Below, piece by piece: positions 24,001 to 36,000 of a DNA stretch of 64,000 nucleotides (position 1 is the first letter of the stretch; every line of letters starts with the position of its first letter). The translations under genes and the position numbers were made by a program. The notes under the pieces are model-generated. The model was not told the origin of the DNA. It saw only the letters and a list, made by a program, of their open reading frames with translations, and made no database searches. The DNA comes from Theodoxus fluviatilis (lineage: Eukaryota; Mollusca; Gastropoda; Cycloneritida; Neritidae). The stretch spans positions 107,001 to 171,000 of the forward strand of contig JAWQFJ010001795.1 in assembly GCA_034096865.1 (NCBI GenBank). Reading direction: 5' to 3'.

Positions 24001-27000
24001 TGAGATTAGTGGCCACGTTGCTTGTGAGATTAGTGGCCACGTTGCTTGTGAGATTAGTGGCCACATTGCTTGTGAGATTAGTGGCCACGTTGCTTGTGAG
24101 ATTAGTGGCCACATTGCTTGTGAGATTAGTGGCCACGTTGCTTGTGAGATTAGTGGCCACGTTGCTTGTGAGATTAGTGGCCACATTGCTTGTGAGATTA
24201 GTGGCCACGTTGCTTGTGAGATTAGTGGCCACGTTGCTTGTGAGATTAGTGGCCACATTGCTTGTGAGATTAGTGGCCACGTTGCTTGTGAGATTAGTGG
24301 CCACATTGCTTGTGAGATTAGTGGCCACATTGCTTGTGAGATTAGTGGCCATATTGCTTGTGAGATTAGTGGCCACATTGCTTGTAAACCATAAAGTATG
24401 CAAGGCACTGGAACATTTGTCGTGTTGTGTTGGCAATCCAGCCCTACAGAGAGCCCTCTAGGGAGAAGTGCTGGAGCCCAGTGTTCCTTCCAGCACTCCT
24501 GTCTACAACAGCCAGAAAGCCCTCTAGGGAGAAGTGCTGGCGCCCAGTGTTCCTTCCAGCACTCCTGTCTACAACAGCCAGAAAGCCCTCTAGGGAGAAG
24601 TGCTGGCGCCCAGTGTTCCTTCCAGCACTCCTGTCTACAACAGCCAGAAAGCCCTCTAGGGAGAAGTGCTGGCGCCCAGTGTTCCTTCCAGCACTCCTGT
24701 CTACAACAGCCAGAAAGCCCTCTAGGGAGAAGTGCTGGCGCCCAGTGTTCCTTCCAGCACTCCTGTCTACAACAGCCAGAAAGCCCTCTAGGGAGAAGTG
24801 CTGGAGCCCAGTGTTCCTTCCAGCTCTCCTGTCTACAACAGCTCATCCACCACGCCCGACAACTGTGACTGAATTATGAATACCATCAGGTTTCACAGTA
24901 ATGATGAAAAAAAATTAAATAATAAAAAGGTGAAGTTCTTGGTTGTTTGTTAAGCTAAAGACATGCTAAAACAGAGATGAGATTTAAAGGGTGTAAGACA
25001 AAGAAACCCACACAGTATAGCAAGTCCTCATCGAGCACAACTGAGGTAGGTTTCCTTTAACAAGATGTTCAGAGATGAGTGCTCACAGCAAGAACCTAAG
25101 TATGCAGGTTCAGTTAGCAGACAAGCTTTGGGCTTCGCAAGTGCTCACTGTGACCACTCATCTCTAAAGATTGTTTATATTTTTCCAAATGAAAAGCGCC
25201 TCTGGTCCTGCAAGAGGATCATGTATGATGCTTCTGAGAAACCTGCCTTAGATAAACTGATGTGCTTACATGTTCAACTACAGTAAGTCCTCATCAGGCA
25301 CATCACTTAAACTGATGTGCTTACATGTTCAACTACAGTAAGTCCTTATAAGGCACATCACATAAACTGATGTGCTTACATGTTCAACTACAGTAAGTCC
25401 TCATCAGGCACATCACTTAAACTGATGTGCTTACATGTTCAACTACAGTAAGTCCTTATCAGGCACATCACTTAAACTGATGTGCTTACATGTTCAACTA
25501 CAGTAAGTCCTCATCAGGCACATCACATAAACTGATGTGCTTACATGTTCAACTACAGTAAGTCCTTATCAGGCATATCACTTAAGGCAAGACACGGGTC
25601 GAAAAGTTGGGAAAATTTCATATCTGGACGTTTTTGAGATAACATCAGTTTTGAGTAGTTCAAACACTTGCAAATGCTCCCACGTGTTTTTTTCGACCTG
25701 TCATTCGATAATTAGTTGAATAAAATGGCTTTTAAAAACATCACTCCTCGTAAAAAACGTTAAAAACGTCATTGATGCATCGTATTTTATGACTTTTGGA
25801 AAAATTGTAACTTTCGATCTATTCTACGAAGAGGTTCACGCCCGGTACCGTTGGAAAGCTCGTCTTTTCGATCGAGCACAGCAAGGGAAATCACTCCGCC
25901 AACTATAGTGGTCTATTTTTAGTTGATGATTTCAAACAGCGTACACAGGGTTGTTTGCAAACTCACTAGCCAATCATTGAGCTTAGAGAGGGAATTCCAC
26001 TTGTTTCAACCAATCAGAGACTCCAAAGCGAGGATTCCCTGGCCCACAATGCATCGTAAACATGGCTGCCGCTTCAACGCTAATTCTCTCAGTTAGTTTA
26101 TGTTTTGCACCAAATCGAATAAATTCGACTTCAATCAAACAATCAGAGAATGCCCATGAGTGAATAAACTCAACATTATGCCGCGACCGAAAAATAGTGG
26201 GCGAAGAGAGCAGCTTTCGGCTGCACGCACCTCGAAAATACTTCGCGGTCAAGGTCGAAAGTCTAGTTCTACTTCGTCAACGCCTGCGTTGACAGTGCCA
26301 TTGCGATCGCTGCCTCCTCGTCCCTCCATCTCAACTGCCTCGATTCCGGAAGAAACTTCAAACACATCGGCATCAAGGAGGAAGATACAGATGATGCAGG
26401 CAGAAGCGAAGCAGCCGATTGAAACCGATCATAAGTGGGTCAACGTGCACTTAGATCAGCTGAGTGAACTAATGAACGATGTTCTTTGCCCGAACTGTTT
26501 TCGGTCTGGTCTCACCTTCAGCATACTATACGATGAAGACAATGGCTTAGCCAGAAAACTTTGCTTGAAATGTGGAGCCTGTGATGCCAGAAGAATGAAG
26601 AAAGCTAATGTGGCAGCCTCTGTTCAGGCATAGCAACAGCGCCTACACTATGTCAGTATGTGGCTTCATGCCTTCAACTCAAGGCATCAGAAGAGGAGGC
26701 TTCAGGAGGAAGAAGAAGGGGAAACCTATGGTGCTGGAATGGCAAACTGACTTGTTGTTGACTCATTCACAGCATGTGTCTCTGAAGTTGCCTTTATTGA
26801 CCTTGGCATTTCCTGTGTAGTAGTAGGGCTGATCCTTTCCTCTTGAGCATGAACTTTTCCATCCCTGCATTTTTTTGTACTCACTGCACAAAAACACTAA
26901 AAACTGGAAACTGTAAGTTCAGTTTCATTTTTTTAGCATGTGTAGTCCTGCTGGATGAATGTATGAATAAATGAAACAAGTTTTAGCCATGATGGATAGT

Positions 27001-30000
27001 TTTAGAAGGACTTATGCATGACTAAAAGTTGTTTTTGCCATTTTCTCAAAATGTGTTTTTTTCATAGAGTTCAAATCAATTAATTACTAAAACTCATCAC
27101 AGGATGATGATGATGACTTGTAATTTTGCAGGTATGTTACATGTATAATAATTTAAGAACATACAGACACTTTTTGCTGTAAACTGATTATTTGGCCAGA
27201 TATGATTTTTTTCTTTGATGTTGAACCTACTTTATCTGCAATTCGGATATTGATGTGGAAGCAATAAGTACAATTTTTTTACTTTTTGCATTACAAACAT
27301 AATCTTCTGTACATTTAAAGATAAAGAGTGTACAATTTTAATGCAAAAAGAATTTTCAAGAAATATCAAGTAGTTAAGAAGTTATAGAAGTTTAAAAAGA
27401 TACAGAAATTTGCATATTTTTGCATGTTAGGCGGCCATTTTGGATTACCCATAATTCTAATTACTGTCAAACTTTGATGTTTTGATTAACTGTTATGAGT
27501 TCTTTCATGCCAATGAAACAAAAAAATTTCAATAAACATATCTAAAAATTTCATGCTTCCTAGTAGTGTCTTGCCTTAAANNNNNNNNGATTCCGGAATA
27601 GGAGAAGAAGGAAGTTCAAACAACATCTCGGCCCACAAGGAAGGAAGAACAGATGATGCAGGCAAGTAAGGCAGAATAGCGAAAAAACTCTAGCATAGCA
27701 GCCGATTGAAACCGATCATAGGGGGTCAACGTTGCACTTAGATCAGCTGAGTGAACTAATGAACGCTGTTCTTTGCCCGAACTGTTTCGGTCTGTTCTGT
27801 CTACCTGCAGCATACTATACGATGAAGACAATGGCTTAGCCAGAAAACTTTGCTTGAAATGTGGAGCCTGTGATGCCAGAAGAATGAAGAAAGCTAATGT
27901 GGCAGCCTCTGTTCAGGCATAGCAACAGCGCCTACACTATGTCAGTATGTGGCTTCATGCCTTCAACTCAAGGCATCAGAAGAGGAGGCTTCAGGAGGAA
28001 GAAGAAGGGGAAACCTATGGTGCTGGAATGGCAAACTGACTTGTTGTTGACTCATTCACAGCATGTGTCTCTGAAGTTGCCTTTATTGACCTTGGCATTT
28101 CCTGTGTAGTAGTAGGGCTGATCCTTTCCTCTTGAGCATGAACTTTTCCATCCCTGCATTTTTTTGTACTCACTGCACAAAAACACTAAAAACTGGAAAC
28201 TGTAAGTTCAGTTTCATTTTTTTAGCATGTGTAGTCCTGCTGGATGAATGTATGAATAAATGAAACAAGTTTTAGCCATGATGGATAGTTTTAGAAGGAC
28301 TTATGCATGACTAAAAGTTGTTTTTGCCATTTTCTCAAAATGTGTTTTTTTCATAGAGTTCAAATCAATTAATTACTAAAACTCATCACAGGATGATGAT
28401 GATGACTTGTAATTTTGCAGGTATGTTACATGTATAATAATTTAAGAACATACAGACACTTTTTGCTGTAAACTGATTATTTGGCCAGATATGATTTTTT
28501 TTCTTTGATGTTGAACCTACTTTATCTGCAATTCGGATATTGATGTGGAAGCAATAAGTACAATTTTTTTACTTTTTGCATTACAAACATAATCTTCTGT
28601 ACATTTAAAGATAAAGAGTGTACAATTTTAATGCAAAAAGAATTTTCAAGAAATATCAAGTAGTTAAGAAGTTATAGAAGTTTAAAAAGATACAGAAATT
28701 TGCATATTTTTGCATGTTAGGCGGCCATTTTGGATTACCCATAATTCTAATTACTGTCAAACTTTGATGTTTTGATTAACTGTTATGAGTTCTTTCATGC
28801 CAATGAAACAAAAAAATTTCAATAAACATATCTAAAAATTTCATGCTTCCTAGTAGTGTCTTGCCTTAAACTGATGTGCTCACATGTTCAACTACAGTAA
28901 GTCCTTATCAGGCACATCACTTAAACTGATGTGCTTACATGTTCAACTACAGTAAGTCCTTATAAGGCACATCACATGAACTGATGTGCTTACATGTTCA
29001 ACTACAGTAAGTCGATCCTCATCAGGCACATCACTTAAACTGATGTGCTTACATGTTCAACTACAGTAAGTCCTTATAAGGCACATCACATGAACTGATG
29101 TGCTTACATGTTCAACTACAGTAAGTCCTTATAAGGCACATCACTTAAACTGATGTGCCTATGGGGGGGGGGGGGGGGGGGGGGGGGGGGTGCGGGTGGG
29201 AGGAAATGGGGGGGGGGGGAACCAAAGTAGATATCGGGGTGGGGGATGGGGGGGGGGGGGGGGGGGGGGAAGGGGAACCGGGGGGGGGGGGGGGGGTGAA
29301 GCGGGGAGGGGAAGGGGGGGGGTTTTGGGGGGGGGGTGGGAGGGGGGGGGGGGGGGGGGGGGGGGGAAAAAGGGGGGAAGGGAGGGAAGGAGGGGGGGGA
29401 AACAAGAGTAGGGGGGGGGGGGGGGAGGGGGGGAAGGGGAGAAGGAGGGGGGGGGGAAGGGAGGGGGACCGTAGGGGGGAAGGGGGGGGGGGGGGGGGAA
29501 AGGGGGGGGGGGCGCTGGGCTTATGGGGGGGAGCGGACAGGAGGGAAGGAAGGAGGGAGGGAAGGAACAGGGAAAGGAGGGAAGGGGGGGAGGGAAGGCA
29601 GGGGGAGGGGGAAGGGGCAAGGGGGAAGGAGGGGATGGGGGAAGGGGAGGAGGAGGAGGAGGGACCCCGGAGGGGGGGAGGAAGGAGGAGGGAAGGAGGG
29701 GTGAGGGAAACCAGTACAGTAGATCAAGGGGGGGGGTGGGTGGGAGGACAAGGATGGGGGGGGGGATGGAACAAGGCGAGGGAAGGGGGAACCCTGGGGG
29801 GGAGGGGGGGAGGACGGGAACCAGTGGGCGGGGGAGGGAGGGGGGAACCAAGTAGTAGACATAGGGGGGGGGGGGGGGGGGGGGCTGGGGGGGGTTGGGG
29901 GGGGGGGAGCGAAGGCGGTGGAAAAGTGGGGGGGGGGGGGGGGGGGGAAACCAAGTAGGGGGGCGTGGGGGGGGAGGGGGGAACGGGAAGGGAACCAGTG

Positions 30001-33000
30001 GAAAGGGAGACGTGGGGGGTGGGGAAGGGGGGGGGGGAAGGGGAACCAAGTAGGGGGAAGGAACCGTGAGGTGGGGGGGGGGGGGGAAGGGGAGGGGGGG
30101 GGGGGAGGGAGGGGGGGGGGTGGGGATTAGGGCGGGGGGGGGGGGAAGGGCAAGGTGGAAGGGAAGGGGGAGGGGAAGGGACGGGGGGGGGGGGGGGGGG
30201 GGGGGGGGAACCCAGTAGACATGCCATAGGAAGACTTTCCAGTTGAAAATTAGCACCCTTCATTTTCTCTGACATCCCATTTTTCTTGTCTCCATTTCAA
30301 CATGTCTTTGATTTCACAAATGACAGAGAGGCAATTTGCATTTGTGCATTTATCCATAACAAGATAGGTGAAGCAGTCATCTTTTATTCAACTGCAAAAT
30401 GTCAGCACAGTACAGAATTTCAAGCTGCTTTCCTCCATCAATGAACACTCAAGAGTTTTGTAGAAGATCAACTTACTTCCATTCTCCATACTGCTGTCCA
30501 GGAACGTCACTTTTTTGTCCCCAGATCCTCCCTGAGGATGGCAAGGACATCTCATTAGTAGGACTGTTTTTTCACTACACTCAAGGAAACATTTTGTTAC
30601 AGTGGAGCTCCTGACTGCTTCCAAACATCTTCACCACCATGCAGAATGTTTACCTGAACACTCATTTCTATTCACAGCCAGTTCAGACAAGAAGGGCAAA
30701 GCCCATACAACTCACATGCTTGACCTTGACCTTTATATGACCTTGACCTTCACGTGACCTTCAAGGTCAAGGTCAAACAACTAAACCTACCAATGACATC
30801 ATACACTAAGAACGGCTTTACACATTTTCCCTACCAAAATACATGTGACCTTGACCCAAGGTCAAGGTCATCCAAGGTCATGCAACACAAAGCTGTTAAT
30901 TCAAGACATAGGAAGCACAATGGTGATTATTGGCACTTTCTACCATGAGATATGGTCACTTTTAGTGCTTCACTACCCCATTTTGGTCACATTTCATAAG
31001 GGTCAAAGTGACCTTGACCTTGATGATATGTGACCAAATGTGTCTCATGATGAAAGTATAACATGTGCCCCACATAATTATTAAGTTTGAAACAGTTATC
31101 TTCCATAGTTCAGGGTCAGGGTCACTTCAAAATATGTATACAATCCAACTTTGAAGAGCTCCTGTGACCTTGACCTTGAAGCAAGGTCAACCAAACTGGT
31201 ATCAAAAGATAGGGATTACTTTGCCCTATATACCATATATAGGTCAGGTGTCCAATCTCAAAAACTTCAGAGAAAATTGAGAAAAAGTGAAAAATGACTG
31301 TTTTTTAGACAACATTTATGGCCCCTGCGACCTTGACCTTGAAGCAAGGACAAGTCACTATGTATGTTTTTTGAGGCCTTGTCATCATACACCATCATGC
31401 CACATTTGGTATTGATAGACTTAATAGTCTCCGAGAAAAATCCAACGTTAAAGTTTTCGGACGCCCGGACCGGACGCCCGGACGGACGAAAGGGGTGAGT
31501 ACATAGACTCACTTTTGCTTTGCATGTGAGTCAAAAAGCACATTCAAAACCAGTGAAATAATACCTGAACATCTTAGCCAGAGAATGGACACCATCAGTC
31601 ACTGTGACAGGAAAGCTGTCCCTTCATCCAGGAGCACTTGCATGGCTGATGTTCAACAGAGCCATGCTCATGTATAGATACAATTATCATTACCACGATG
31701 CCAAGCTTCTAACATCAACATACAAGGTTTTTTTCTAGGCCAATTAAACTTGCAACTGCTATTTATTAAGTGGAGTGGACTTGTTCACATTTAAAAAAAG
31801 ATGAGAACATCAGAAACTAGAGCTTCATTATTAAACTCAGAGAGAAATGAAGAAGAGATTACGAGATAGGAGAGGAAAAGAAATGAGAAAAGAGAGAAAG
31901 ATGAGAGAAAGGAAAGGAGAGGAGAGGAGAGGAGAGGTGAGGTGAGGTGAGGAGAGGAGAGATGGGGGAGGGAGATGGGGAGAGAGGAGAGGACAAGGGG
32001 AGAGAGGAGAGGACAAGGGGAGAGAGGAGAGGACAAGGGGAGAGAGGAGAGGACAAGGGGAGAGAGGAGAGGACAAGGGGAGAGAGGAGAGGACAAGGGG
32101 AGAGAGGAGAGAACAAGGGGAGAGAGGAGAGGACAAGGGGAGAGAGGAGAGGAGAAGGGGAGAGAGGAGAGGACAAGGGGAGAGAGGAGAGGACAAGGGG
32201 AGAGAGGAGAGGAGAAGGGGAGAGAGGAGAGGAATGGGGAGAGAGGAGAGGACAAGGGCAGAGAGGAGAGAACAAGGGGAGAGAGGAGAGGACAAGGGGA
32301 GAGAGGAGAGGAGAAGGGGAGAGAGGAGAGAACAAGGGGAGAGAGGAGAGGACAAGGGGATAGAGGAGAGGACAAGGGGAGAGAGGAGAGGACAAGGAGA
32401 GAATGGAGAGGACAAGGGGAGAGAGGAGAGGACAAGGGGAGAGAGGAGAGAACAAAAGGAGAGAGGAGAGAAGGGGAGAGAGGAGAGAAGGCGAGAGAGG
32501 ACAAGGGGAGAGAGGAGAGAAGGGGAGAGAGGAGAGAAGGGGAGAGAGGAGAGGACAAGGGGAGAGAGGAGAGAACAAGGGGAGAGAGGAGAGGACAAGG
32601 GGAGAGAGGAGAGGACAAGGGGAGAGAGGAGAGGAGAAGGGGAGAGAGGAGAGGACAAGAGGAGAGAGGAGAGAACAAGGGGAGAGAGGAGAGGACAAGG
32701 GGAGAGAGGAGAGGACAAGGGGAGAGAGGAGAGGACAAGGGGAGAGAGGAGAGGACAAGGGCAGAGAGGAGAGAGGAGAGGACAAGGGGAGAGAGGAGAG
32801 GACAAGGGGAGAGAGGAGAGGACAAGGGGAGAGAGGAGAGGACAAGGGGAGAGAGGAGAGGACAAGGGGAGAGAGGAGAGGACAAGGGGAGAGAGGAGAG
32901 GACAAGGGGAGAGAGGAGAGGACAAGGGGAGAGAGGAGAGGACAAGGGGAGAGAGGAGAGGACAAGGGGAGAGAGGAGAGGACAAGGGGAGAGAGGAGAG

Positions 33001-36000
33001 GACAAGGGGAGAGAGGAGAGGACAAGGGCAGAGAGGAGAGGACAAGGGGAGAGAGGAGAGGACAAGGGGAGAGAGGAGAGGACAAGGGGAGAGAGGAGAG
33101 GACAAGGGGAGAGAGGAGAGGACAAGGGGAGAGAGGAGAGGACAAGGGGAGAGAGGAGAGGACAAGGGGAGAGAGGAGAGGACAAGGGGAGAGAGGAGAG
33201 GACAAGGGGAGAGAGGAGAGGACAAGGGCAGAGAGGAGAGGACAAGGGGAGAGAGGAGAGGACAAGGGGAGAGAGGAGAGGACAAGGGGAGAGAGGAGAG
33301 GACAAGGGAGAGAGGAAGGAGACAAGGGGAGAGAGGAGAGGACAAGGGGAGAGAGGAGAGGACAAGGGGAGAGAGGAGAGGACAAGGGGAGAGAGGAGAG
33401 GACAAGGGGAGAGAGGAGAGGACAAGGGGAGAGAGGAGAGGACAAGGGGAGAGAGGAGAGGACAAGGGGAGAGAGGAGAGGACAAGGGGAGAGAGGAGAG
33501 GACAAGGGGAGAGAGGAGAGGACAAGGGGAGAGAGGAGAGGACAAGGGGAGAGAGGAGAGGACAAGGGGAGAGAGGAGAGAAGGGGAGAGAGGAGAGGAG
33601 AAGGGGAGAGAGGAGAGGACAAGGGGAGAGAGGAGAGGACAAGGGGAGAGAGGAGAGAAGGGGAGAGAGGAGAGGACAAGGGGAGAGAGGAGAGGACAAG
33701 GGGAGAGAGGAGAGGACAAGGGGAGAGAGGAGAGAAGGGGAGAGGAGAGGAGAAGGGGAGAGAGGAGAGGACAAGGGGAGAGAGGAGAGGACAAGGGAGA
33801 GAGGAGAGGACAAGGGGAGAGAGGAGAGGACAAGGGGAGAGAGGAGAGGACAAGGGCAGAGAGGAGAGGACAAGGGGAGAGAGGAGAGGACAAGGGGAGA
33901 GAGGAGAGGACAAGGGGAGAGAGGAGAGGAGAGAAGGGGAGAGGTGAGGAGAGAAGGGGAGAGGTTAGGAGAGAAGGTGAGAGGTGAGGAGAGGTGAGAG
34001 GAGGGGAGAGGTGAGAGGAGAGGAGAGGAGAGGAGAGGTTGAGACAGATGGGAGAGGTGAGAGGAGAGAGAGGAGAGGAGAGGTAGGGCAGGAGAGGAGA
34101 GGAGAGGAGAGGAGAGGAGAGGAGAGGAGAGGAGAGGGAACAGGAGGGGAGGGAACGGGAGGGGAGAGGGGAGGGGAGGAGAGGTTAGAAGAGAGGAGAG
34201 GCGAGGAGAGGAGAGGAGAGGAGAGGAGAGGAGAGGGTGAGGGGAGAGGTAGGGGAGGGCGGGCGGGGAGGGGAGAGGCACGGGAGCGGACAGGAGTAAG
34301 GGGGCGGGCGAAGAGATGGATGGGGAGGGGGGGGGTAGGGGAGGAGGGAGGGTGAGGGGAGGGGAGGGGTAGGGGAGGGGAGGGGAGAGCGGAGAGGAGA
34401 GGAGAGGAGAGGAGAGGAGAGGAGAGGAGAGGAGAGGAGAGGAGAGAGGAGAGGAGAGAGGAGAGAGGAACATGAGAGAGGGTAGTGGACAGAAAGGTAA
34501 GATGGAAGCATTTCCACTTACATCAGGACTGGGTGTAGTCTTGATGGCGGATTTGGCAGGTTGAGGGGAGGGTTTGCTGTAACCCAGGAGCTGCAGCATG
34601 GCTTCTGCAGCGTTTCTCTTGGCCAGTTTCTTGTTAGGTCCAGTACCAGTACATGTGTTGTCGTCCACTTCCACCTGCATGATGAACATGCATTACAGTA
34701 CAGGTCAAATGTGCCAGTTCTTATTGGTTTTATGCAGCAACTGGTCACCATAACTGGCTTTCATTCTGCCTTATACACACTTTATCCCTTGATAACTGGG
34801 CCACTTGATCTGTTCTGGCCTAGCACTGGACAACAGAGCAACACATAGGATGTTAACTGGTACCAGTACCATCTCTGTTCCCTGGGGAATATTCCATCCC
34901 AAAGTTGGCTCATGGCCAAGGCAAAGGGTGAATGACACCAACTGCACCATCACAGCCCTTGCAGGGAGTTTTACTCCTTGGTGGGAAGAGTCAATGCACC
35001 TTGGTCCAGGAGGCACAGCTCTTGATCCTGCTGGCTGCTAGGGACTGCAGGTGAGCACTCTCATGACTGGACAACAGCCCTAACTAGTTACACTACAAAT
35101 GACCACACTCTTACAGTTCTGAAGCCCTGTAAATTCTGAGAAGCTTCCAAGACAACCAATCAAATCATGCTCGAGTGCCACTGCTCCATCTCCCAACACC
35201 CAGAAAAAGAGGATAATAGTTTGCGTCTGTCAAAATGGCTGGTGTGGGGACAGCACGCTCACCTTCACCTGGCAGGCTCTAAAGCCCCAAGACCACACCA
35301 GCCAAGGTTATTCTGCATTGTTTCCTCCCAGTGGGTCCACTGCCCCTACTGACTTTATCCTGCCATCCTCTTCATCCTTTGCTGCTTCTCCACTATGCAT
35401 CACATTCTGTCTGCCTACAACAAATTACTGATAAACCACTACTATTCTTAACTCCCCAACCACACCTTACACTGGGCAGAGCCATTCACGAATCTGTCTC
35501 CGCACTGGTTCATTTGTACTACCAAGATTGTTTGTCCTCTTAATACACTTTTTTTGTCATGGGACTACCTAAAAATAGACTATTAGGAGGAAGCACAGTG
35601 ATTTTGTTAAATATCCCGTGGTGATTAACCCTCTGCGCGCCTGTGGCGGTCATAACCGCCAACGCAGTTATCCCCCCCAACAGCCGTCAGCGGTTATAGT
35701 CGACAGACTGATAGGCATGTTTGAATCTGGCGCTGTTTGCTATGAATCTTGAGATTGTGAGAGCTCTCTATGCATGGAGACTGCGCAGAAGAGCCTCGCT
35801 TTCATAATAACAGTCGCCATATGTTTTCACTGCAAGTGCGCGAATTTAGAGCGAATTATGAAGTTACCAATCGGGTAGACGTGCTGCTGCGCCATTTCGA
35901 TTGCGCACGCTGGCCAAAAAATGGCTGAGCTCGATCCTGATGAAGAGTGAATCTTTGAAATATTGTTCGATTCTGACTCTGAAGAAGAATTCCATGGCTT

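Noticed and set aside
23474..24846. Repeat ORFs ([24 protein letters not shown]) on both strands
   Set aside because: The 24-bp unit is a multiple of three, so every frame is periodic and open. Not a leucine-rich or membrane protein.
29164..30208. Internal telomere-like G-rich sequence
   Set aside because: No regular telomeric unit such as TTAGGG is visible; the only recurring words are AACCAAGTAG-like.
29155..30256. Gly-rich and Pro-rich ORFs in the G block
   Set aside because: Homopolymer sequence of doubtful quality; no coding evidence.
30754..31033. Recurring ~62-64-codon ORFs starting [16 protein letters not shown] in each GACCTTGACCTT element
   Set aside because: They recur only because the element recurs. 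The protein is built from the GGTCAAGG repeats and differs by frame changes between copies.
31791..34689. ORFs of 500-950 codons rich in [10 protein letters not shown] or GREERT
   Set aside because: By-products of the polypurine satellite. Only the dsRBD4 exon at 34522-34674 within the longest one is real coding sequence.
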